DNA of 14,834 bases from CBDTYW01 sp965364735 (GTDB taxonomy: Bacteria; Actinomycetota; Nitriliruptoria; Nitriliruptorales; Nitriliruptoraceae): assembly GCA_965364735.1 (NCBI GenBank), contig CBDTYW010000071.1, forward strand, positions 1 to 14,834, in the 5' to 3' direction. A model generated the notes under the pieces. It made no database searches and was not told the DNA's origin. It saw nothing but the letters and a program-made list of their open reading frames with translations. The translations under genes and the position numbers were made by a program. This document shows, piece by piece, positions 1 through 7,750 of the stretch (within the stretch, counting starts at the first letter, position 1; every line of letters starts with the position of its first letter).

Positions 1-90
1 CGTTCCAGCTCATGCCGTTCCAGCTCATGCCGTTCCAGCTCATGCCGTTCCAGCTCATGCCGTTCCAGCTCATGCCGTTCCAGCTCATGC
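1..90 (-). repeat. Six perfect 15-bp tandem repeats encoding GMSWN
   Basis: The unit cgttccagctcatgc (plus strand) occurs six times without a mismatch and runs to the window edge, so the array is longer than seen. Read on the minus strand in the protease frame, each unit encodes Met-Ser-Trp-Asn-Gly. Nucleotide identity between copies implies recent expansion by slippage or unequal recombination, or active homogenisation. Similar Trp-containing short repeats at the C-terminus of actinobacterial S8 proteases are known to me, but I know of no assigned function. Confidence 0.95.
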
Positions 91-1519
91 CGGTGAAGGA
101 GTCCGTGGTCCAGAGCGTGTCGGACCAGTCGTTGCCGAAGATGTCGGTCTCGCCGGAGATCGCGACGCCGTCGATCTCGACGCGATGGGAGCCGCGGGCG
201 AGGTCGAGCGAACCGGTGCCGAGCGCGAGCGTGAGTGAACCGCGGTCCTGGTACGGCGTGAAGGTCGCGTTGCGTCCCTTGCTCCACGTGCCGCCGTCGT
301 CGCGGATCGCTTCGTCCACCCGAACGAACCCGGCGTGGCTGTAGGTGCGGTCTCCCTTGACCTGCAGACCCGTGGTCGACAGCATCACCGAGACCTGCCG
401 GGGGGTGAGCTCCGGACGGGCCTCCAGGAGCGCCGCAGCGGCGCCGGCGATCAGCGCGGTCGCCTGCGACGTCCCGCTGCCTCGGACGAGGTCCTCACCG
501 ATCCGGCCGTCACTGTTCGAAGCGTCCGAAGCTGAGCCGACGACCCGAGGCCCGATGATCGAGGTCCCCGGCGCGACGAGCTCGACGTAGTTGTTCCCCA
601 CGGCGCCGGACGCGAACTCTGCTGCGAGCGCGGTCGACTTGTCGGTCCAGCTCCCGTCGGCGAACGGCGACGTCGCGCCGGCGGTGATGACCCATTCGTT
701 GCCGGCGGGGTTCGCGAACTGCTTGGTCTCCGGACCCTCGTTGCCTGCGGCGACCACGACGACGATCCCGGCGTGCCACGCACGCTCGACGGTGTAGGAG
801 AGCGGGTCGAACTCCGGGTCCTGGGTTCCGTCGGTGCCGTAGGAGAGGGACAGCACGCGGATGTTGTGCTCGTCCTTGTGCTCGATCACCCAGTTGACGG
901 CGGCGATGACCTGCGTCACGTCGACGGCGCCGTTGGACGCACCGACCTTGACCGAGACGATGTCGGCGTCCGGAGCGATGCCGATCTGGCGGCCCGGGAC
1001 GCGACGGTGGTCGCCGGCGGTCCAGGCGTCGTCGGTGGAGGCGATGAGGCCGGCGAGGTAGGTGCCGTGACCGTGCCCGTCGCGGCCTCTCAGGCCCGGG
1101 TCGCGGCCGTCGAACGAGAAGTCCGGACCGATGGTGACGTTGGAGTTGCGCAGCGCTGCGACATCGGTGATCCCGGTGTCGATGATCGCGATGCCGACGC
1201 CGGCGCCCGTCGGGGCCTCAGCACCGCCGAGGCCCATGGCGAGCGCGACCTCGTAGAGCGAGCCGGACATCCCGACGATCGAGTCGTTGACCGTGGGGGC
1301 GACGCCGGTGTCGTGGGTCACCTCCAGGACGGTGGAGCTGAGCGCCGGCTCGACGAGGGTCGCCTCGGTGGCCTCGGCCACGGGCTGAGTGCTCGTGACG
1401 CGGTTCTGACCCGGCGGGGTGGCGGGCTTCTTCGCGGAAGCCGGAGCCGCCGCGAGGGCGCCGATGGCCGCGGCCGTCATCACGGCAGCCACGGAGCGGC
1501 GGAAGGGAAGTTGAGACAC
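1..1519 (-). CDS. Secreted subtilisin-like (S8) serine protease with C-terminal GMSWN repeats, 3' end cut by window edge
   Basis: I translated this frame directly; it stays open from a GTG at 1519 to the left edge, about 506 codons. The GTG is chosen because a clean signal peptide follows at once: a basic n-region (FRRS), a hydrophobic stretch at about residues 9-25 and a likely cleavage after Ala-Ser-Ala near 29. A short pro-region precedes the S8 catalytic domain. The triad reads Asp114 (IIDTG), His151 (second His of HGHGT) and Ser351 (GSGTSQA), with the oxyanion Asn260 in AAGNEG. From about residue 477 the protein becomes perfect Gly-Met-Ser-Trp-Asn repeats that continue off the window. 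S8 enzymes hydrolyse peptide bonds; this one should act outside the cell. It is separated from the operon upstream by 206 bp and is probably its own transcription unit. No strong Shine-Dalgarno is seen, so the exact start is less sure than the family. Confidence 0.9.
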   Translation of the reverse strand, partial: MSQLPFRRSVAAVMTAAAIGALAAAPASAKKPATPPGQNRVTSTQPVAEATEATLVEPALSSTVLEVTHDTGVAPTVNDSIVGMSGSLYEVALAMGLGGAEAPTGAGVGIAIIDTGITDVAALRNSNVTIGPDFSFDGRDPGLRGRDGHGHGTYLAGLIASTDDAWTAGDHRRVPGRQIGIAPDADIVSVKVGASNGAVDVTQVIAAVNWVIEHKDEHNIRVLSLSYGTDGTQDPEFDPLSYTVERAWHAGIVVVVAAGNEGPETKQFANPAGNEWVITAGATSPFADGSWTDKSTALAAEFASGAVGNNYVELVAPGTSIIGPRVVGSASDASNSDGRIGEDLVRGSGTSQATALIAGAAAALLEARPELTPRQVSVMLSTTGLQVKGDRTYSHAGFVRVDEAIRDDGGTWSKGRNATFTPYQDRGSLTLALGTGSLDLARGSHRVEIDGVAISGETDIFGNDWSDTLWTTDSFTGMSWNGMSWNGMSWNGMSWNGMSWNGMSWN

Positions 1520-1725
1520 GGGTACATCCAGCTCTGGATCGGTGCGTAGCCGTCTGAACGGCCTGTTGTCGCGGCCACTTGAGCGGCTGGGTGCGCTGGA
1601 CGCGCGATGGCCGCGCTTCTGGTCGCAGCTACCTCGAGCTCCCGACGGACTGGGACGAGGGCCCGATCCTCAGCTCGTGGGAGGCCTTCGCGCGTGCGAC
1701 CCCTCCGGAGGTCTGAGCCAGGACG
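1520..1725. other. Intergenic gap between the operon end and the protease gene
   Basis: This 206-bp stretch lies downstream of the VOC gene and upstream of the protease start. I see no credible gene, no hairpin followed by a T-run and no confident -35/-10 pair. A 10-bp uninterrupted palindrome (cctccggagg, 1702-1711) is the only symmetric element found. By position the gap should hold the protease promoter on the minus strand and possibly the end of the operon transcript. Confidence 0.6.
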
Positions 1726-2172
1726 TCAGGTGCGTCGTGACGGGGCGCTGGCGTCCTTCGGCTCGATGAGCTCGAGCAGCAGTCCGTCCGTGGCGCGGTC
1801 GCCGAAGTAGCACATCCGCTGGGCGGGCATCGCGATCGGTCCGTCGGGTGTGACGTGACCGGGAGAGACCCCAGCCGCACCGAGCCGCGCGACCTCGGCG
1901 TCGAGGTCCGGCACGGCGAAGGCGACGTGGTCGATCCGGATTCCGTCTGGGCGGAGCGCTGCGATGAACCGCTCGGACGTCGGGTGGATGAGCTCGAAGA
2001 CGCAGCCGCCAGCCTCGAAGAAGGCGAAGCGGGTCTCGGTCTCGACCCCGGCTGGCGGGATCAGCTCGACGTCGGCCGGCGTGAGGTCGAGCAGCACCGT
2101 GAACCGTGCCAGCGCAGCGTCGAGGTCGTCGACGACGTAGCCGACGTGACGGAAGCTCCCGGTGAAGCTCAG
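1726..2172 (-). CDS. VOC superfamily (glyoxalase/methylmalonyl-CoA epimerase-like) metalloprotein
   Basis: The product shows the two beta-alpha-beta-beta-beta halves of the vicinal oxygen chelate fold. Four candidate metal ligands sit at the expected places: His in FRHVGYVVDDLDAAL, Glu in GCVFELIHP, His in RIDHVAFAVPDLDAEV and Glu in LLLELIEPK. About 148 residues is normal for a single-chain VOC enzyme such as methylmalonyl-CoA epimerase. The family covers epimerases, glyoxalases and extradiol-type dioxygenases, so the reaction is not fixed; a role on a product of the Rieske or FAD enzyme is inferred from the operon. The start is odd. The only ATG/GTG/TTG in frame upstream of the fold is a GTG at 2271, whose extra 33 residues merely re-read the conserved C-terminus of the upstream FAD gene. 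I prefer a CTG at 2172 that overlaps the upstream stop as CTGA; automated callers would give 2271. Confidence 0.85.
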   Translation of the reverse strand: MSFTGSFRHVGYVVDDLDAALARFTVLLDLTPADVELIPPAGVETETRFAFFEAGGCVFELIHPTSERFIAALRPDGIRIDHVAFAVPDLDAEVARLGAAGVSPGHVTPDGPIAMPAQRMCYFGDRATDGLLLELIEPKDASAPSRRT

Positions 2173-3656
2173 AGCCCCAGCACGCCGGGGTTCATCCGGC
2201 CCTCCGGGTCCAGCGCCTGCTTGATCGCGGTCGCGAGCGCCAGCGTCACCGGGTCGCGGTTGGTCGCCCACGGGTAGGTCCGGCCGACCTGCAGGTGTGC
2301 TGCGCCGGCACGCCGGAAGATCTCCAGCAGACGGACCCGGTATCGGGCGACGAACGCCAGCGCCTCGATGTCGTCGACGGTGCCGGGGAGGGATGCGCGG
2401 GCCTCGTCGTCGAGGATCAGGTCGTGGATGGGGCGTCGGGAGCCGGGCCAGTACAGCGCCGGCTCGATGATGGTGGTCTGGGTCCGGATGGTCGTGACGA
2501 GGTAGCCCGCGACGATGCCGAACCGCTCGATGGGGCCGGCGAGCTCCGCCTCGAGGGCCCGCATCTCCGCCCAGACCCGCCGGGCGTCAGAACGCCGGAA
2601 CATCCCGTGCAACGGCGCCCAGCGTTCGCCGGACGGACCGACGGAGCTCGTCATCGTCAGGAACCGATGCTCGATCAGGCTGTTGGTGACGGAGACGTCG
2701 CCTTGCGCTCCGCGGTGTGCGCGCACGATGGCCGTGACGGTGTCCGCGCGGCTCCGTGCGACCTCGGCGTCGTTGCCGTCCACGACGATGTGCAGCGTGT
2801 GGCCGGGATCCGCGACCGACGTGGCGTCGCCGCGTTCACGCGACATCCGCTCGAGTCGCTGGCGCGCCATGGCGGCATCGGTGGCGACGATCGTGGACGC
2901 GAGGCCGCTGGCCGCGACGGCGTCGACGGCGAGCATGAGGTCGTCGTCGGTCGTGAACGTCGCGCAGCAGCCGATCTCGACGGCGGGCGCGGCGATGAGC
3001 GGCAGCGTGATGGTCGCCTTGATGCCGAACGCCCCGCAGTCGCCGAGGAACAGCCCGGTCAGGTCGGGGCCGTGTCCGCGCAGGAAGGGTGGGATCCGGT
3101 CGCCGTCCGCGAGCGTCCCTCCGGATGTTCCCGTGCGCAGCAAGCTCCCGTCCGCGAGCGCGACGCAGACCGCAAGGACGGTGTCGGCGGAGCCGCCGTG
3201 CTCCGCGGCGCCCCAGACGACGGCGTTCTGCGAGAGCGTCCCACCGACGGTCGCGTGGGCGCCGGAGAACGGTCCCTCGAACGGCGTACGGACCCCGAGG
3301 GGACGCAGCGCCGAGCGCAAGGCCTGCCACGTGACCCCGGACTCAACCGTCACGTAGCCGTCGTCGACGTTGACCTCGACGATGCGGTCGAGGCCCTGGG
3401 TGTCGACCATCACCGCGCGGGCGTCATCGATGACGTAGCCGGCGGTGTAGGAGACGCCGCCGCCCCTCGGCACGACCGCGCGACCTTCTTCGGCCGCGAT
3501 GCGCAGCACCGTCTGGAGCTCCTCGATCGTCCGCGGGCGCACGACCCTCCCGACGGTGCCGTCGTGATGGAGGTCGCTCGACATCCGCCCCAGGGTCGCG
3601 ACGTCGCGATGGACCTGGGCGGAGCCGAGCGCGAGCTCCATCGCATCGAGCGCCAT
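2169..3656 (-). CDS. FAD-binding oxidase/dehydrogenase, VAO (vanillyl-alcohol oxidase / 4-cresol dehydrogenase) type
   Basis: A 495-residue flavoprotein. The PCMH-type FAD-binding domain covers about residues 36-215, with the pyrophosphate-binding run VVPRGGGVSYTAGYV (62-76) and a second FAD contact GAHATVGGTLSQNA (132-145). A substrate/cap domain follows, and the chain ends in DPEGRMNPGVLGL, the classic C-terminal FAD motif of this superfamily. Members oxidise phenolic alcohols, alkylphenols, lactate and other hydroxy acids. The closest-looking group is the VAO/4-cresol/eugenol hydroxylase type, but I cannot name a substrate. The ATG at 3656 overlaps the Rieske stop by one base (TGATG), implying translational coupling. 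Covalent flavin attachment cannot be judged from the motifs I see. Confidence 0.88.
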   Translation of the reverse strand: MALDAMELALGSAQVHRDVATLGRMSSDLHHDGTVGRVVRPRTIEELQTVLRIAAEEGRAVVPRGGGVSYTAGYVIDDARAVMVDTQGLDRIVEVNVDDGYVTVESGVTWQALRSALRPLGVRTPFEGPFSGAHATVGGTLSQNAVVWGAAEHGGSADTVLAVCVALADGSLLRTGTSGGTLADGDRIPPFLRGHGPDLTGLFLGDCGAFGIKATITLPLIAAPAVEIGCCATFTTDDDLMLAVDAVAASGLASTIVATDAAMARQRLERMSRERGDATSVADPGHTLHIVVDGNDAEVARSRADTVTAIVRAHRGAQGDVSVTNSLIEHRFLTMTSSVGPSGERWAPLHGMFRRSDARRVWAEMRALEAELAGPIERFGIVAGYLVTTIRTQTTIIEPALYWPGSRRPIHDLILDDEARASLPGTVDDIEALAFVARYRVRLLEIFRRAGAAHLQVGRTYPWATNRDPVTLALATAIKQALDPEGRMNPGVLGL

Positions 3657-4825
3657 CAGACCTGCTCGTCCTGGAGGAACTCGGCCTCGCCGTGGTCCGC
3701 GCCCATGTCACCGATCACCGGGACCTCCTTGAGAACCCAGGCATGTGCGAGCTCGGGGTTGGCCTTGCGCGCAGGGGAGGGGATGACCGTCTTGGACTTG
3801 CTGCCCATCGCCTCGATCCGGTGCGTGTCGATGCCCCAGCCCATGTCGATCAGCTCGTGACGTCGCTTGCGGTAGGAGACGCTGAGCGCGTCGGTCTTGT
3901 GGTGCAGCTCGCCGGCGAAGTCGATCGGCAGCAGCTCGGGGCGCTGGCTCTCGACGATCGCGGTGTCCTCGGCGAAGGTCTTCAGCACGCGACGCTTGGT
4001 GTCGCGGTCGAAGATCTTCTGGGTGAAGAAGTCCCGGAAACCGATCCACAACGTCTTGGTCGTGTTCTCGTCGATCGGGATGTTCGTGTCGTAGATGATG
4101 AGCGTGCCGATGGGCAGCTGGATGTGGATCTTGATCAGGCTCGGCATCCACCACGCGGTCGACACGATGACGTGGGGGCGCTCGGCGTTCTCGTCGACGG
4201 GACGGCCGAGCAGACGCTTCACCAGACCGGCGGTCGCAGCCGGCCGCATGTTGAACGTGCCCTTGCCGTGCCACTCGTCGGACTCGACGGTGTAGCCCTC
4301 GAGGAGCGCGTCCTCCGGGTCGTTGAAGCTGTGGACCCAGTTCACGTGGGTCGCGTCGACGCCGTTCTCGACGACGCGCTCGTAGTTGGCGTCCCACATC
4401 CACTCGCCGGTGACCTGCACCCACTTGTCGTCGTCGAACTCGGGACCGAGGTCCGGGATCGGCGGTCGCTCGTCTTCGGCGAGGTCGCCCATGAAGACCC
4501 AGATCCAGCCGTACTTCTCGTGCGTCGGGTAGGCGTCGACGCGGGCCTTCTTCGGGATCGTCGCGTTGTCGCCGGCCGCCGGGATGCGGACGCACTCGCC
4601 TTGCGCGTTGTAGCGCCACGCGTGGTACGGGCAGACGATGCAGCCGTCCTGAACCCAGCCGCCCGAGAGCGCAGCACCGCGGTGCACGCAGAGGTCGCTG
4701 ACCGCGACCACCGTGCCGGTGTCGTCGCGGTAGAGCGCGAGGTCCTGTCCGAGGACCTTGGCCTGGACCGGCTCGGTCGTGACCTTGTTCGACCACTCGA
4801 TCGCGTACCAGAGGTTCTTCAGCAT
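3656..4825 (-). CDS. Rieske [2Fe-2S] mononuclear-iron oxygenase, pheophorbide a oxygenase / vanillate O-demethylase (VanA) type
   Basis: A 389-residue terminal oxygenase subunit. The N-terminal Rieske domain (about residues 5-112) carries C46-x-H48 and C65-x2-H68. The C-terminal catalytic domain has N154-x2-D157-x2-H160-x4-H165 (ENGVDATHVNWVH), which supplies the iron-binding histidines and the bridging Asp that passes electrons between subunits. The single-component alpha-only layout, with WYAIEWS near the start and IVESQRPELLPIDFAGELHHK...SVSYRKRR near the end, fits the PAO/VanA/ketosteroid-type branch rather than alpha-beta dioxygenases; no beta subunit lies nearby. Such enzymes use O2 and electrons from a ferredoxin or reductase to hydroxylate, O-demethylate or, in plant PAO, open a macrocycle. 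No electron-donor gene is in the window. An AAGGAAG Shine-Dalgarno lies about 7 nt before the ATG, 48 bp after the transporter gene. Substrate unknown. Confidence 0.92.
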   Translation of the reverse strand: MLKNLWYAIEWSNKVTTEPVQAKVLGQDLALYRDDTGTVVAVSDLCVHRGAALSGGWVQDGCIVCPYHAWRYNAQGECVRIPAAGDNATIPKKARVDAYPTHEKYGWIWVFMGDLAEDERPPIPDLGPEFDDDKWVQVTGEWMWDANYERVVENGVDATHVNWVHSFNDPEDALLEGYTVESDEWHGKGTFNMRPAATAGLVKRLLGRPVDENAERPHVIVSTAWWMPSLIKIHIQLPIGTLIIYDTNIPIDENTTKTLWIGFRDFFTQKIFDRDTKRRVLKTFAEDTAIVESQRPELLPIDFAGELHHKTDALSVSYRKRRHELIDMGWGIDTHRIEAMGSKSKTVIPSPARKANPELAHAWVLKEVPVIGDMGADHGEAEFLQDEQV

Positions 4826-4873
4826 GGCGGTTCTTCCTTGAGGGCTGCTGGATGGTGCTGGTGGGCTTGCGGT

Positions 4874-7750
4874 TCAGACCTTGGTCAGGTCCGGCGCGGC
4901 GATCGCGCCCGAGCGGTTGATCGCCTCGAGGCTGCCGCCGAGGAAGGCGTCGGCGACGGCGCTGGACTCCAGCACCTCGTCGGCGTCACCGATCGCGAGC
5001 ACGCTGCCTGCGTCCATCGCGAGGACTCGGTCGGAGACGTCGCGGATCAGCGGGATGTCGTGCTCGATGATGATGAGGGTGGTGTCGAGGTGCTTCTTGA
5101 CGGCGTCCAGGAGCGTTCCGAGCTGCTCGGTCTCGCTCTGGGCGACGCCGGCGGCCGGCTCGTCGAGGAGCAGGATGCGCGGCTCCAGGGCGAGCAGGCA
5201 TGCGAGCTCCGCCATGCGACGGGTGCCCGTGGAGAGCTCGGCGATCTGCCGGTCGCGGAAGTGGTCCAGGCCCATGAGCGCGAGCAGCTCGCGTGATCGT
5301 TCGATGCGGCGCCGCTCGTTGCGATCGATCCCGATCATCGCCCGCAGCATGCTGCTGGGGAGCACGCGCTCGTGTGCGACCCGGACCGTCTCGGCGAGCG
5401 TCATCGTCGGGAAGAGCGAAGCCTCCTGGAATGACCGCACCAGCCCGAGCTCGGCGCGCCGTTCCGGTCCCCAGCGGGTCACGTCCCGGTCCGCGAAGAT
5501 CACCTTGCCCTGATCCGGGCGCGTGAACCCGGCGAGCAGCTCGAAGAGCGTGGTCTTGCCGGCCCCGTTCGGTCCGATGAGGCCGAGGGTCTCCCCACGA
5601 CGAAGGTCGAACGAGACGCCAGCCACGGCGACGACGCCGCCATAGGACTTCGCGAGGTCGCGCGCTGACAGGACGATCTCGTCGCTGATCCCCGTCGGGG
5701 CCTCGGCGCGCGGCGTCAGCCGGACGGCGGAGGGGGAGGCCTCGGACTCCTCGACGTCGAGGTCGATGCGGTGCACGCGTGCGAAGGCGCGGATGGCCCG
5801 CTCGCGGACGCCGCGGAGCATCGAGGTGAGTCCGTTGGGCATCAGCAGGATGACCATGAGCGCGAGGAAGAGGTGCAGCGCCATCGACGCCTGGTCCAAG
5901 GAGAAGAACAGCGGGATCGTCACGAGGAACAGCGTGCCGATGATCGGCCCGGCGAGGACCGCGATGCCTCCGATGACCGTCGCGGCGACGATGTCGATCG
6001 AGAAGGTGACGGGGAACGCGCCGGAGGTCAGGCCCTGCAGCGACATCGAGTAGACGCCGCCACCGACGCCGGCGATGATGCCCGCGATGCCGTACGCCTC
6101 GATCTTGCGTCGTGTGGCGTGGATGGTGAACGCGCGAGCGGCGTCCTCGTTGTCGCGCAGCGCGACCAGCGTGCGACCGAACGCGCTCCGCCGGATGTTG
6201 CGGGTGAACAGCAGCATCACGACGGTGATGGCGATCGCGAACGGGTAGGACTGCAGCTTCGTCTCGAGGACGTTGCCGAAGACGACGGGGTCCGGGACGG
6301 AGTAGCCGCCGCCGACCGCCCAGGTCTGTGGCAGGAACCAGGACTGCGCCGCGAGGGCGAAGGAGAGCGTCGCCACGGCGAGCAGGAGCCCACGAAGGCG
6401 CAGGGCCGGGAGCCCGACGAGGATCGACACGAGCCCGCCGACCGCACCTGCTGCGGCGAGGCCGAGGAAGGTGTTGTCCGTGAGGTCGGCGACGCGGACC
6501 ATCGCCACCGCGCCGGCCGCGGCGATCGCGAACTGCCCGAGCGACAGCTGGCCGGCCATGCCGGTCACGAGCCCGATCGACAGCCCGACGATCATGAAGC
6601 CCATCGAGGCCTGCAGGCTCGCGGACGCGCTCGAGGTCAGCAGCGGGATCAGGGAGTAGGCACCGCCGGCCGCCAGGCCAGTGAGCGCGTATGGCGTGAG
6701 CCGCACGATCGGGAGCCTCGCGATGGACGCCGGCAGCGGCGGCCAGGCGAGCACGCTCGTCCAGCTGCCGCCGTCCTCGTCGCGGCTGTTGCGCTTCTTC
6801 TGCGTGAGCAGCGCGAGGAGGATGACGCCGAACATCCAGAGCTCGACCTCACCGCCGGTGGAGTTGGTGGTGATGACGGACTCGAGGACACCGAGGCCGA
6901 TGCCGGCGGCGAAGGCGATGGGCAGAGAGGTCATGCGCGCCACCACCGCGGCGGCGAGTCCGCGGACGAGCAGGCTGGGCCCGAACTGGCCGAGCGCGAG
7001 CAGCTTCGTCGGCAGCCAGAGCATGGCGGTGACGCTGGCAAGTCCGCCGGCGATCGCCCAGGACATGGTCGCGGCACGAGCGGGGAGGATCCCGGCCATC
7101 GCGGCCGCCTCCGGGTTCTCGGCGGCGGCGTGGATGGCGAGGCCCGCGCGCCCACGGCGCAGGAAGACCACCAGCGCGGTGACGAGGATCGGTGTCAGGA
7201 CGAGCATGGCGATCTGGCTCGGCTTGGCGGTGACCACGCCGACCCGCCACTCGCTGAAGCCGGCGGGCTGCGGGTAGAGGTAGCCGCTGAACGACTTGCT
7301 GTTGATGGCGAGCCCGATGCCGAGCAGGAATCGGCTGAGCAACAGGGTCGCTGCCATGCTCATGAGCCGCGGGGCGCCCTTCAGCCGTCGGACGACGACG
7401 ACCTCCGTCGCGGCGCCGACGGCGGCCGACACGCAGACGCCGAGGACGAAGGCGAGCCAGTACGGCCAGCCGGCGTCGGTCAGGGTGAGCAGCGCAACGG
7501 CACCGAGGAAGCCGATGTCGCCGTGCGCGAAGTTGATGAAGCGGCTCGAACGATGGACCAGCACGAGGCCGATGGCGAGCAAGCCGTAGACGGTGCCGGT
7601 CATCAGGCCGAGCGCGGACGTGCCGACGTCCACCTGGAACCCGCGGACGTACATCACCCCGACGACCCCGGCGATCACCGCGAGGAACGTGGTCGTCTTG
7701 AGCAGACCCCGCAGGAAGCGGCGTGTGCGCGTCTCGGTCTGGTCGCTCAT
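4874..7750 (-). CDS. LivH-LivM-LivG fusion: branched-chain amino acid-type (HAAT) ABC transporter, both permeases plus one ATPase
   Basis: A 958-residue polypeptide joining three normally separate subunits. Residues about 20-320 are a LivH-type permease (GLLAIGLVLVHRSSRFINFAHGDIG at 56-80). Residues about 350-650 are a LivM-type permease (MGFMIVGLSIGLVTGMAGQLSLGQFAI). Residues about 690-945 are a LivG-type ATPase with Walker A GPNGAGKTT (726-734), Q-loop Gln775, signature LSTGT (839-843), Walker B ILLLDEP (859-865) and switch His897. It should form the membrane channel and half of the ATP-hydrolysing engine, working with the fused LivF upstream and the binding protein. HAAT systems move branched-chain amino acids, amides, urea and often aromatic acids; the catabolic neighbours favour an aromatic or hydrophobic solute (inference). 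The ATG overlaps the upstream stop as ATGA. Confidence 0.93.
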   Translation of the reverse strand: MSDQTETRTRRFLRGLLKTTTFLAVIAGVVGVMYVRGFQVDVGTSALGLMTGTVYGLLAIGLVLVHRSSRFINFAHGDIGFLGAVALLTLTDAGWPYWLAFVLGVCVSAAVGAATEVVVVRRLKGAPRLMSMAATLLLSRFLLGIGLAINSKSFSGYLYPQPAGFSEWRVGVVTAKPSQIAMLVLTPILVTALVVFLRRGRAGLAIHAAAENPEAAAMAGILPARAATMSWAIAGGLASVTAMLWLPTKLLALGQFGPSLLVRGLAAAVVARMTSLPIAFAAGIGLGVLESVITTNSTGGEVELWMFGVILLALLTQKKRNSRDEDGGSWTSVLAWPPLPASIARLPIVRLTPYALTGLAAGGAYSLIPLLTSSASASLQASMGFMIVGLSIGLVTGMAGQLSLGQFAIAAAGAVAMVRVADLTDNTFLGLAAAGAVGGLVSILVGLPALRLRGLLLAVATLSFALAAQSWFLPQTWAVGGGYSVPDPVVFGNVLETKLQSYPFAIAITVVMLLFTRNIRRSAFGRTLVALRDNEDAARAFTIHATRRKIEAYGIAGIIAGVGGGVYSMSLQGLTSGAFPVTFSIDIVAATVIGGIAVLAGPIIGTLFLVTIPLFFSLDQASMALHLFLALMVILLMPNGLTSMLRGVRERAIRAFARVHRIDLDVEESEASPSAVRLTPRAEAPTGISDEIVLSARDLAKSYGGVVAVAGVSFDLRRGETLGLIGPNGAGKTTLFELLAGFTRPDQGKVIFADRDVTRWGPERRAELGLVRSFQEASLFPTMTLAETVRVAHERVLPSSMLRAMIGIDRNERRRIERSRELLALMGLDHFRDRQIAELSTGTRRMAELACLLALEPRILLLDEPAAGVAQSETEQLGTLLDAVKKHLDTTLIIIEHDIPLIRDVSDRVLAMDAGSVLAIGDADEVLESSAVADAFLGGSLEAINRSGAIAAPDLTKV

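Noticed and set aside
1..90. Possible CRISPR or iteron array
   Set aside because: Units are contiguous 15-mers without spacers and stay in frame with the protease, so this is a coding repeat.
12..344. Plus-strand frame beginning with MPFQL repeats
   Set aside because: It is the antisense of the GMSWN repeat end of the protease; the minus frame has a signal peptide and full catalytic triad.
1702..1711. Palindrome cctccggagg as a transcription terminator
   Set aside because: It has no loop and no following T-run; ten-base symmetry is expected by chance in DNA of this composition.
3656..4825. Classical alpha-beta ring-hydroxylating dioxygenase
   Set aside because: No small beta-subunit gene is adjacent, and the length and C-terminal motifs fit the alpha-only PAO/VanA branch.
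4874..5750. LivG domain signature LSTGT taken as a degenerate, inactive ATPase site
   Set aside because: Walker A, Q-loop, Walker B with Glu864 and switch His897 are intact, and LSTG-type signatures are, to my recollection, ordinary in actinobacterial LivG proteins.
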